Positions 46,495 to 55,248 of a stretch of DNA of 64,000 nt are shown piece after piece. The position numbers and the translations under genes were made by a program. Where the stretch lies: the NCBI RefSeq assembly GCF_947495665.1, contig NZ_CANLZV010000002.1, positions 62,001 to 126,000 on the forward strand. The letters run 5' to 3'. The stretch is from an uncultured Sunxiuqinia sp. Its GTDB lineage: Bacteria > Bacteroidota > Bacteroidia > Bacteroidales > Prolixibacteraceae. How positions within the stretch are numbered: the first letter of the stretch is position 1; each line of letters starts with the position of its first letter. The notes beneath the pieces are model-generated. The model saw only the letters and a program-made list of their open reading frames with translations. It was not told the DNA's origin and did not search any database.

Positions 46495-48726
46495 ATGAAA
46501 AGAACCATTTCTCTTTTTCTATTAGCTGCGGTTTTGGGCTGTACAAAGCCCTCGGGGCTGATGATGAAGACAGCCAACACAATTGCAGTTGATGCTGATG
46601 ATACCAAGGATTCAATTATCCTTAAAGCTGCTCATGTTGTCCCAACACCCAATCAAATGGATGCCTTAAGTGATGAATTCATTGCGTTTATCCATTTTGG
46701 TCCCAATACGTTTACCCGAATGGAGTGGGGGAATGGCATGGAAGATCCTAAGGTTTTTGACCTTCGGGAACTGGATACCGACCAGTGGTGCCAAGCGATG
46801 AAAGCAGCCGGAATGACCAAGGTGATTTTTACGGCCAAACACCATGACGGCTTTTGTTTGTGGCAAAGCCGCTATACCGAACATGGTATCATGTCTTCTC
46901 CGTTTAAAGATGGCAAAGGCGATGTGTTAAAAGATTTGGCCGAGTCATGCGAAAAATATGGTTTGAAGTTAGGTGTTTACCTTTCTCCGGCCGATTTATT
47001 TCAGATTGAAAACCCGGAAGGTTTGTATGGAAACCTGAGTAAAAAGACGGAGCGTGTCATTCCTCGTCCGGTTGAAGGACGTCCGTTCGACAACAAAACC
47101 ACCTTTAAATTCACGGTCGACGATTACAATGAATATTTTCTGAACCAACTGTTTGAGCTGCTGACAGAGTATGGTCCGGTACATGAGGTTTGGTTTGACG
47201 GGGCACACCCAAAGCGCAAAGGCGGTCAAACCTACGATTATATGGCCTGGAAAGAGTTAATTCATAAACTGGCTCCTGATGCCGTTATTTTTGGTCGCGA
47301 AGATATTCGATGGTGTGGTAACGAAGCCGGACAAACACGTGATACCGAATGGAACGTAATTCCTTATGACGAAGATCCAAACGCGATGAGTCGTTTTGGT
47401 GATCTCACGGCAAAGTCATTGGGAAGTCGTGATGATTTACTTAAAGGTAAATTTTTACATTATCAACCAGCCGAAACCAATACGTCTATTCGCGAAGGTT
47501 GGTTCTATCGCGATGACACCAAGCAAAAAGTGCGTAGTGCCGATGATGTGTTTGACATGTACGAACGCTCGGTTGGTGGAAACTCCATTTTCCTACTCAA
47601 TATTCCGCCGAATCGTCAAGGTCGTTTTTCAGACGAAGATGTTCAGGTTTTGGAAGAAGTTGGGAAACGCATCGAGCAAACTTATGGTGCTGATCTACTA
47701 AAAGGAGCGAAAGGTCCTGCCGAGGTGTTGGATAATGATCCAAACACATACGAATTGCTTGCCGGCGAAGAGCAGGTAATTGAAATTATCATGGCTTCGG
47801 AAGTGGAAGCCAACCGCTTTGTAATTCAGGAAGCCATTGCCAGCCATAGCGAGCGTATTGAGAAACACGCCTTGGATGCCTGGATTGATAACCAATGGCA
47901 AGAAGTTGCAGCAGCAACCAATGTGGGCTACAAACGTATTTTACGTTTCCCAACAGTGACTACGACCAAATGGCGCTTACGAATCTTGGAGTCGCGCGTG
48001 GCCCCAGCTATTGCCAAGGTTTCGGCTCATTATTATGAAAATCGCCCACCGCAACTTGCATTTTCTCGCAGCATTGATGGCCTGTTGACCATTGAACCTC
48101 AAAAACATGATTTTGGCTGGAAGCCTCACGGAGAGGATATTTCAAAAAATATCAATAACGATTTGGAGATTCGCTATACCCTGGATGGAAGTGAGCCAAC
48201 CCCTGATTCAAAGTTGTATCATGTGCCATTCCTACATGAGGCCGGTCAGGTAAAGGCTCGTTCGTTTACTAAAGATCAAGCGGGAAGTGTTGCCGAAAAA
48301 ACCTTCGGTATTATCAAGAAAGACTGGAAATTGGTTGGTACTGATCAGGAAGCTGACGGACATGTTGGAACAATGGCTTTCGATGAAAATAGCCAAACCT
48401 ACTGGACTTCGACACGAAATGGAGCTCACTTTTTAGCCATTGACTTGGGACAGGAACAAACCCTGACAGGTTTCGTTTATACGCCTCAAACAGCGAATGC
48501 CGATGGCATGATTGAAGAGGGGATGATCAAAACAAGCGCGAATGGCAAAAGCTGGAAAACGCTTGAAACCTTTAAGTTTGGGAACTTGATTAACGACCCG
48601 ACTCCCCGGACTCATTATTTTAATGCGCCGGTATCTGCCCGTTTTTTCCGGATTGAATCACGAGTTATCGCCGGAGGAAAATCAGGTGCTGCGATTGCTG
48701 AAATTGACTTCCTTACAAAGGAATAG
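46495..48726 (+). CDS. GH29 alpha-L-fucosidase with carbohydrate-binding C-terminus
   Basis: A 743-residue lipoprotein (lipobox Cys16, AVLGCTKPS). The GH29 barrel (about residues 50-390) has FIHFGPNTFTRMEWGNG, TAKHHDGFCLWQS, and the nucleophile Asp235 in VWFDGAHP. A chitobiase/HEX C-type strand domain (YTLDGSEPTPDS, about 560-600) and an F5/8-type C (discoidin) domain (about 615-743) follow. The overall pattern fits subfamily B (alpha-1,3/1,4 activity), but the acid/base position is not checked. It removes terminal fucose, so the target glycan is likely fucosylated. Confidence 0.92.
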   Translation: MKRTISLFLLAAVLGCTKPSGLMMKTANTIAVDADDTKDSIILKAAHVVPTPNQMDALSDEFIAFIHFGPNTFTRMEWGNGMEDPKVFDLRELDTDQWCQAMKAAGMTKVIFTAKHHDGFCLWQSRYTEHGIMSSPFKDGKGDVLKDLAESCEKYGLKLGVYLSPADLFQIENPEGLYGNLSKKTERVIPRPVEGRPFDNKTTFKFTVDDYNEYFLNQLFELLTEYGPVHEVWFDGAHPKRKGGQTYDYMAWKELIHKLAPDAVIFGREDIRWCGNEAGQTRDTEWNVIPYDEDPNAMSRFGDLTAKSLGSRDDLLKGKFLHYQPAETNTSIREGWFYRDDTKQKVRSADDVFDMYERSVGGNSIFLLNIPPNRQGRFSDEDVQVLEEVGKRIEQTYGADLLKGAKGPAEVLDNDPNTYELLAGEEQVIEIIMASEVEANRFVIQEAIASHSERIEKHALDAWIDNQWQEVAAATNVGYKRILRFPTVTTTKWRLRILESRVAPAIAKVSAHYYENRPPQLAFSRSIDGLLTIEPQKHDFGWKPHGEDISKNINNDLEIRYTLDGSEPTPDSKLYHVPFLHEAGQVKARSFTKDQAGSVAEKTFGIIKKDWKLVGTDQEADGHVGTMAFDENSQTYWTSTRNGAHFLAIDLGQEQTLTGFVYTPQTANADGMIEEGMIKTSANGKSWKTLETFKFGNLINDPTPRTHYFNAPVSARFFRIESRVIAGGKSGAAIAEIDFLTKE

Positions 48727-48756
48727 TTGCAGCCATGTTTGAAAAATAGTTTTCTA

Positions 48757-49809
48757 ATGAGAAGAGCAAATTTTACTTTTCATAGAACAATTCTTTTATT
48801 CCTGCTTGTTTTTGGCTTTGGATGTAGCCAAAGCAAGCAGGCTAGAGAACTGAAAGTCCTGCAATTCAATATTTGGCAGGAAGGAACGGTGGTCGAAAAT
48901 GGTTACCCTGCCATTTTGGATGAAGTGATTCGACTGGATGCTGATCTGATTGCACTAAGTGAGGTGCGGAATTATGACGATATTAGTTTGGCAGGGCGGT
49001 TAGTCAAGGACTTGAAAGATCGTGGCTATATCTTTTATTCTCAGAGAAGCCAGGATACGGGTATTTTATCGCGCTATCCAATTGTTAAGCAAGAGGCTTT
49101 GTTTCCGGTTAAAAATGATCAAGGATCAGTAACCAAGGCAATCATTGATGTGGAAGGTACCGAAATTGCTTTTTACAGTGCCCATCTCGATTACAGGCAT
49201 TGTAGCCTTTACCTTCCCCGTGGATATGATGGATCAACCTGGAAAAAGTTGGATTCAATTGTTACCGATACGGCGGTGATTGCTGAATACAACCTGAAAT
49301 CAATGCGTGATGAAGCGATCCGGGCGGTCATTGAAGATGCTGAAAAGGAACAAAGAAATGGACGCCTGGCCATGTTGGGAGGCGATTTTAATGAACCTTC
49401 TCATCTCGACTGGACAGAAGCTACCAAAAACTTGTTTGACCATCATGGGGTGGTCATGGAATGGCACAATACCAAAGCTCTGGAACGGGCAGGATTTAAG
49501 GATGCCTATCGGGAAGTGTACCCCAATCCGGTGACGCATCCTGGATTTACCTTTCCGGCAGATAATCCGTTGGTGGACATTCGCAAATTGGCTTGGAGTC
49601 CGGATGCGGACGACCGGGATCGGATTGATTTTATCTTTTACAAACCGGATGCTAAGATTAGTTTGAAGGCGGTGACCATTGTGGGGCCGAAGGGATCAAT
49701 TGAACGGAATCAACGGGTTCCTGAAAAAACAGAAGACCCAATATTGGAGCCAAAAGGCATTTGGCCAACGGATCATAAAGCAGTTTTAGCTACCTTTGAA
49801 CTGAATTAA
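48757..49809 (+). CDS. EEP-family phosphodiesterase lipoprotein
   Basis: A 350-residue lipoprotein from the ATG at 48757 (MRRANFTFHRT...; lipobox Cys23, GFGCSQS). An upstream TTG would weaken the signal. EEP motifs run QFNIWQ, LSEVRN, SAHLDYRH, LGGDFNEPSHLDWTE, DRDRIDFIFY and TDHKAV, a complete metal-dependent active site. The family includes sphingomyelinases, inositol phosphatases and DNases. Together with the LamG-EEP protein it shares the SHLDWTE extension after GDFN, so the two form a subfamily. It lies 30 bp after the fucosidase gene. Confidence 0.88.
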   Translation: MRRANFTFHRTILLFLLVFGFGCSQSKQARELKVLQFNIWQEGTVVENGYPAILDEVIRLDADLIALSEVRNYDDISLAGRLVKDLKDRGYIFYSQRSQDTGILSRYPIVKQEALFPVKNDQGSVTKAIIDVEGTEIAFYSAHLDYRHCSLYLPRGYDGSTWKKLDSIVTDTAVIAEYNLKSMRDEAIRAVIEDAEKEQRNGRLAMLGGDFNEPSHLDWTEATKNLFDHHGVVMEWHNTKALERAGFKDAYREVYPNPVTHPGFTFPADNPLVDIRKLAWSPDADDRDRIDFIFYKPDAKISLKAVTIVGPKGSIERNQRVPEKTEDPILEPKGIWPTDHKAVLATFELN

Positions 49810-49833
49810 AACTCAAATAACTACTACTACAAG

Positions 49834-51375
49834 ATGAAACTACTTAAAGCTTACTCGGGAGCGTGTTTGGCGGCAGTCTCTTTGCTGTCAGGCTGTTCCG
49901 AACCGGAAGTTCAACAGCCCAATATCATTTTATTCTTAGTTGACGACATGGGGTGGCAAGATACCTCAGTGCCTTTTTGGAAAGAAAAAACAGCGTTTAA
50001 TGAACGTTATCATACGCCGGGAATGGAGCGTTTGGCATCGGAAGGAATGCTTTTCACACAAGCTTATGCTTCATCGGTGTGTTCGCCCACGCGCGTAAGT
50101 CTGATGAGTGGAATGAACGCTGCAAGGCACCGGGTAACCAATTGGACATTGCGCCGAAATGCCTCTGTTGATGCGCAACACAAGCTATTGGACTATCCCG
50201 AATGGAATGTCAACGGGGTGCAACCGGTTGATAGTATCGAAAATTCGGTTCAGGCAACCATGCTACCACAACTATTGCAGGATAATGGGTACTTTACCAT
50301 TCATTGTGGGAAGGCACATTTTGGAGCTATGACAACACCATCAGCCAATCCGCTAACCTGTGGGTTTGATGTAAATATTGCCGGACATGCAGCTGGTGGC
50401 TTGGGAAGTTATTTAGGTGAGCAGAACTTTGGCAATAGAGAAAAAGGTGCACATACCGAGCCATGGGGAGTTCCCGGCTTGGAGAAATACCATGGCGATT
50501 CGATTTTTATAACCGAAGCTTTGACGATTGAAGCGAAGAAGGCAATGGATCAAGCTTTGGCTGCAGAAAAGCCCTTCTACCTTTATATGGCTCATTATGC
50601 AGTGCATATTCCGTTGAATGCTGATCAACGTTTTTATCAGAAATACCTGGATATGGGCTTGCCGGAGTCTGAGGCAAAGTACGCTTCCATGGTTGAAGCG
50701 ATGGACAAGAGCTTGGTTGATTTAATGGACTATCTGGATGAAAAAGGGATTACCGATAATACGATCGTACTGTTTATGTCCGATAATGGCGGTTTTAGTC
50801 TTCGTCCACGAGCGGGAGAGTTGCACACGCACAACAGCCCTTTGCAAAGCGGTAAAGGCTCAGCTTACGAAGGTGGTATTCGGGAGCCAATGATTGTTAA
50901 ATGGCCCGGAAAAGTGCAGCCAAAATCAAGGTGTAATGACTACCTGCTGATTGAAGATTTTTTCCCCTCTATTTTAGAAATGGCTGGAGTAAACGATTAC
51001 CAAACAGTACAAACTGTTGATGGAAAAAGTTTTGTGCCCATGCTACTGAATGAGGGAACTACGGCAGATGGCCGCGATCTTTTCTGGCACTTCCCAAACA
51101 ATTGGGGCCCAACTGGTCCGGGAATTGGAGCAACAAGTACCATTCGAAGTGGCGATTGGAAGTTGATTTATTACTATCGCGATCAGCATTTTGAACTGTT
51201 TAATATTCCTCAGGATATTGGTGAAAAGCAAAATCTAGCGGAATCAAAGCCTGAAAAAGTCAATGAACTGGCTCAAAAGTTGAGCGATTACCTAAGAAGT
51301 GTAGATGCTCAGCGTCCGACTCTGAGAGCTACCGGAAAATTAGTGCCATGGCCCGATGAGGCCAGAGCTCTTTAA
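49834..51375 (+). CDS. Sulfatase (S1 family, formylglycine type) 2
   Basis: A 513-residue lipoprotein (lipobox Cys21, LLSGCSEPE). Motifs: IILFLVDDMGWQDTSV (metal Asp pair), CSPTRVSLMSG with the formylglycine precursor at Cys83, HCGKAHFGA, and LFMSDNGGFS. It has an insertion (TLRRNASVDAQHKLL) absent from the other two sulfatases here, so a different sulfate position or sugar is likely. Placed 24 bp after the EEP gene, in the same operon. Substrate cannot be deduced further. Confidence 0.93.
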   Translation: MKLLKAYSGACLAAVSLLSGCSEPEVQQPNIILFLVDDMGWQDTSVPFWKEKTAFNERYHTPGMERLASEGMLFTQAYASSVCSPTRVSLMSGMNAARHRVTNWTLRRNASVDAQHKLLDYPEWNVNGVQPVDSIENSVQATMLPQLLQDNGYFTIHCGKAHFGAMTTPSANPLTCGFDVNIAGHAAGGLGSYLGEQNFGNREKGAHTEPWGVPGLEKYHGDSIFITEALTIEAKKAMDQALAAEKPFYLYMAHYAVHIPLNADQRFYQKYLDMGLPESEAKYASMVEAMDKSLVDLMDYLDEKGITDNTIVLFMSDNGGFSLRPRAGELHTHNSPLQSGKGSAYEGGIREPMIVKWPGKVQPKSRCNDYLLIEDFFPSILEMAGVNDYQTVQTVDGKSFVPMLLNEGTTADGRDLFWHFPNNWGPTGPGIGATSTIRSGDWKLIYYYRDQHFELFNIPQDIGEKQNLAESKPEKVNELAQKLSDYLRSVDAQRPTLRATGKLVPWPDEARAL

Positions 51376-51456
51376 GGTTTCGGGAGTACTGTTTTTTGAT
51401 GTTGCCCGGCACTATTTGTCTGGCCAGCAATTCTATTTCAGAAAAGAATAAACACC

Positions 51457-53742
51457 ATGCTAATCTTCAAAAACCTAAGTGTTTTATGCTTTGTGCTAAG
51501 TTTAATAGCTTACTCATCTTCAGGACTGGCACAGGAAAATACCATTGTTGACCCTTATCATCGAGATGCGGGTGGCTATGGATATTTAATTGAAAACAAC
51601 GAGCAGTGTGCCGTTTGGTGGGCCGAAGGAGCTTATAAGGTAATGCGGGATACGCCTGTTCCGGAGCGAGAAGGGGACACCATTAAGATTTGGTCCGCTC
51701 AAAATGAGTATGAATCATTTTTAGTGGTTATTAAGCCTAATCAACGTTTAGAAAACTTTCGCTTGACCGTTTCTTCCTTAACAAATGAAGATGGAAGTCG
51801 GGTCGAGGCTGAGCAGGCTAGTATTCGAAAGGTGGACTATGTGAAGGTGACTAAGCCTACGGATGCTTACGGTTTCAAAGGATGGTGGCCCGACCCCTTA
51901 CCTTTGGTTGATGGATCGGTAACTCTTTTTGGTGCCGAGAATCAGCCATTTTGGGTGACCGTCAAAACGCCGGCAGGAACCCCGGCAGGAACTTACCATG
52001 GAAATTTGAATCTAAGTGCTGAAGGTTGGAATCTGAGTATTCCTATTCAATTGAATGTATGGGATTTTGCACTGCCCAAAATAACAAGCATGCGTTCGGG
52101 CTTTGGCTTAAATATGAATACGGTTAACGAATATCATCAGTTGACTGACCCGGAGGATTCGAAAAAAGTATTTGATCTTTACATGCAGGAGTTTAAGAAT
52201 TATAAAGTGGCTCCGTACAACCCCTTCGAATTTTCGCCAATTAAAGAAACCGTATCAGGAATTTTCTGGCAAGGTGGCTTTTTCGACAGTAAGGAAAAGC
52301 ATGCCGGTAAGTATGCGCTAAAAGTTGAAGATGAAAGTCGCAGCGAAGATCCGGTTGCTGAATCGGACTTTATTGAAGTTAACCATGCAAAATATGAATT
52401 ATCCTGGTGGGCAAAAACACAGGAAAAAGAGCAGCAGTTTTGCGTCAAGGTGGCGTGCTACAATGCCGAAAAGGAACTATTGGTTTACGAAAACCGGATG
52501 GAAGAATTTACCGGTGAGGATACCTGGAAAGCGTATTCGCTCAACTTGGGCAAAATGGCTGATGAAACACGGTCTTTGAAGGTTTTTCTGTACCCGGTTT
52601 TTCATTCCTATACGGGCGAATACATGGGCACATGCTGGTTTGATGATGTAAAATTGAATGACGGCAATGAGAAGAATCATTTGTTGGCCGGAAATTTTGA
52701 AGTTGATTTGGAAAAAATAAACATCGACCTGGACTTTACGGATTTTGATCAGGCAGGAGAACGCTACCTGGATGAATTGGGGTTTAATGGTTTTCGTTTA
52801 GCACTAAAAGGCATGGGGCGGGGGACTTATTACGACCGGACGCCGGGTGTTTTTGAAGGCTTTGAACAGGGAACTGTGGAATATGAAAAGCTTATGCAGC
52901 GTTACCTGGTTCAAATAGAGCAGCATCTCGAAGAAAAAGGTTGGTTGGGCAAAGAATACATTTATTGGTTTGATGAGCCCGATGTCAAAGATTACCCTTT
53001 TGTGAGGGAAGGCAACGAAATGATCAAAAAATATGCGCCCAAACTAACGACTTTTCTGACGGAACATGTGGCCGGACAGGACCTGTCGGATGTAACCGAT
53101 ATTAGCTGTACAATCTGGCATAAACTGGATCATGAAAAGGCTCGGAAGCTGAATGAACGTGGGTTAGAATATTGGACTTACCTGTGTTGCTGGCCCAAGT
53201 CGCCCTGGATTTCGGAATTTATTGACCATGACGCTGTCAACCTCAGAATGTGGGTTTGGGCTTCGTGGAAATTTCAATTTAAAGGAATCCTGATTTGGTC
53301 AACGAACTTTTGGAACTCCCTGTCGGCTTCGCCTAAAGGTTATTTGCAGAATCCATGGGAAGAACCGATGTCTTTTGTGACTGGTTACGGCTGGCCACAA
53401 GGAAAACAAACGATTTGGGGAAATGGTGACGGCCGCTTTTTTTATCCGCCAAACAAAGAACCAAATGTAAAAAGTAAAGACTGGATTGAAGGACCGGTTC
53501 CGTCTTTGCGTCTGGAAATCCTGCGGGATGGCCTGGAAGATTACGATTACCTGATTTTGTTGAAAAAGGCAATTGAACAGGCATCCGGAAAAAAGAAGAA
53601 GCTGGCTAATGAAGCAAAGCAACTGTTGGAACTTCCTGCCGGAATCATTTCCGACGAGAAGACGTATTCTAAAAATCCGCAAGATTTGTTGGAATACCGC
53701 AGGAAGTTGGCCCGGTACATTGAGCTGCTTCAGGAGGATTGA
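51457..53742 (+). CDS. GH123-like (former DUF4091) glycosidase 2
   Basis: A 761-residue secreted protein (signal peptide about 1-25, SGLAQE). The N-terminal sandwich (about 55-210) contains IWSAQNEYESFLVVIKPN. An extra sandwich module lies at about 270-420 (carbohydrate-binding-like, SDFIEVNHAKYELSWWAK). The catalytic barrel carries the Asp506-Glu507 pair (YWFDEPDVKDYP), YWTYLCCWP and FKGILIWSTNFWN. The C-terminal family signature is LRLEILRDGLEDYDYL. The Asp-Glu pair and overall plan fit GH123 beta-N-acetylgalactosaminidase-type enzymes. It differs strongly from the shorter copy at 38437. Confidence 0.83.
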   Translation: MLIFKNLSVLCFVLSLIAYSSSGLAQENTIVDPYHRDAGGYGYLIENNEQCAVWWAEGAYKVMRDTPVPEREGDTIKIWSAQNEYESFLVVIKPNQRLENFRLTVSSLTNEDGSRVEAEQASIRKVDYVKVTKPTDAYGFKGWWPDPLPLVDGSVTLFGAENQPFWVTVKTPAGTPAGTYHGNLNLSAEGWNLSIPIQLNVWDFALPKITSMRSGFGLNMNTVNEYHQLTDPEDSKKVFDLYMQEFKNYKVAPYNPFEFSPIKETVSGIFWQGGFFDSKEKHAGKYALKVEDESRSEDPVAESDFIEVNHAKYELSWWAKTQEKEQQFCVKVACYNAEKELLVYENRMEEFTGEDTWKAYSLNLGKMADETRSLKVFLYPVFHSYTGEYMGTCWFDDVKLNDGNEKNHLLAGNFEVDLEKINIDLDFTDFDQAGERYLDELGFNGFRLALKGMGRGTYYDRTPGVFEGFEQGTVEYEKLMQRYLVQIEQHLEEKGWLGKEYIYWFDEPDVKDYPFVREGNEMIKKYAPKLTTFLTEHVAGQDLSDVTDISCTIWHKLDHEKARKLNERGLEYWTYLCCWPKSPWISEFIDHDAVNLRMWVWASWKFQFKGILIWSTNFWNSLSASPKGYLQNPWEEPMSFVTGYGWPQGKQTIWGNGDGRFFYPPNKEPNVKSKDWIEGPVPSLRLEILRDGLEDYDYLILLKKAIEQASGKKKKLANEAKQLLELPAGIISDEKTYSKNPQDLLEYRRKLARYIELLQED

Positions 53743-53815
53743 AGAGGCACTAAATGAGAAGGAGGACCTGAAAGCTGAAAAAGAACATTTTGTCAACCTA
53801 ACACGATAAAACTAC

Positions 53816-55243
53816 ATGACTACTACACGACAATTTACGAAAGCGACACTAAGCGTTTTTACGCTTACCGCTATGGGTTTTTCGGCCGCGGCACAAACGC
53901 CGCCCAAGCCGAATATCATTCATATTGTAGCCGACGATGTCGGTTATGATGATCTGAGCTGCTTCGGCTCAAAAGACATCCACACGCCTAACCTGGATGC
54001 GTTGGCTGAAAGTGGCATTAAATTTACCAGTTTTTATGCACCGCATGGAACTTGTACGCCTTCGCGTGCTGCACTCCTAACAGGACGTTATGCGCCGCGC
54101 GTTAACAACAACACCGGCTTGTATGTACTTTTCCCTCATTCAAAACATGGTTTGGAAGATGAGTTGGAAGTTTCGATTACAGAGCTGTTGAAGGAGCAGG
54201 GCTACCGGACTGGCCTGTATGGAAAGTGGCACTTGGGGCATTTGCCTCAATACCTGCCTTGTGTGCATGGCTTTGATGAATTCCTTGGAATTCCTTACCC
54301 GAATGACCACGGGCCAGAACGTATTGGTAATTCCGGTTGGCGGCCAAATGGCATCAGCGATCCGGCGATTCCATTAATTGAACAGGCGCAGGTAATCAAA
54401 CGATGCGATAACAATGATTTAGCTGAGCTACCGGCACTTTTTACGCGCGAAGCCTGTAAGTTTATCTACCGCTCGGTGAAGGAAGACCAACCGTTTTATC
54501 TGCAGTATGCAAATATTGAAACGCACACGCCTTGGTTTGTACCCAAAGGATTTGAAGGCAGGAGCAAGGCGGCTGCTTATGGCGATGCGGTTGAATACCT
54601 GGATACCTCCGTGGGGATCATTCTGAATACTTTGAAACGCTTGAAAATAGAGGACAATACCATTATTGTTTTTACTTCGGATAATGGCCCGTTGATCCAT
54701 AAAGACGAAGAGCTGGAAAACTGCTACGGTCGCTTTGGATTTACGGATCCTGATCGGGAGCATGTGCTTCGTGAAGGAAAGTACCAAGAACGATTTGAGG
54801 GAGGGATTAAAGTTTCGTGTATCATGAAATGGCCGGGGCATATTCCGGCAGCCAGCGAGTCGGATGAGCCGATTACCGGAATGGACTTATTCACGACGTT
54901 TGCACACATTGCCGGGGCCGAAATCCCAACCGATCGGGTAATCGATGGAAAAGACATCCGGGATTTAATGTTTGGAGAAAAGGGAGCGAAATCGCCTCAC
55001 AAAGCGGTATATGGTTTCACGGCAACAGGCCGATTGATGAGCGTCCGGTATGAAAACTGGAAATTAATTTTGGGCGGAAAACATTGGACAGGTAACTTTG
55101 ATGCACCGCAACTGTATGATCTGAATACAGACATGGGAGAAAGCACCAATGTGGCTCCGGAACATCCGGATGTGGTGAAACAAATTTTAAAACTGGCAGA
55201 AGAAGCCAAAACAGCAATCGCAAATAATCAACCATTAATATAG
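53816..55243 (+). CDS. Sulfatase (S1 family, formylglycine type) 3
   Basis: A 475-residue secreted enzyme with a Sec signal (cleavage near SAAAQ). It has IIHIVADDVGYDDLSCFG, CTPSRAALLTG with the formylglycine precursor at Cys80, GKWHLGHLP and FTSDNGPLIHKD. It is the most compact of the three sulfatases. It is followed only 5 bp later by the GH109 gene, so the two are surely co-transcribed and may act on the same sugar in sequence: sulfate removal first, then cleavage. Confidence 0.94.
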   Translation: MTTTRQFTKATLSVFTLTAMGFSAAAQTPPKPNIIHIVADDVGYDDLSCFGSKDIHTPNLDALAESGIKFTSFYAPHGTCTPSRAALLTGRYAPRVNNNTGLYVLFPHSKHGLEDELEVSITELLKEQGYRTGLYGKWHLGHLPQYLPCVHGFDEFLGIPYPNDHGPERIGNSGWRPNGISDPAIPLIEQAQVIKRCDNNDLAELPALFTREACKFIYRSVKEDQPFYLQYANIETHTPWFVPKGFEGRSKAAAYGDAVEYLDTSVGIILNTLKRLKIEDNTIIVFTSDNGPLIHKDEELENCYGRFGFTDPDREHVLREGKYQERFEGGIKVSCIMKWPGHIPAASESDEPITGMDLFTTFAHIAGAEIPTDRVIDGKDIRDLMFGEKGAKSPHKAVYGFTATGRLMSVRYENWKLILGGKHWTGNFDAPQLYDLNTDMGESTNVAPEHPDVVKQILKLAEEAKTAIANNQPLI

Positions 55244-55248
55244 AGATA

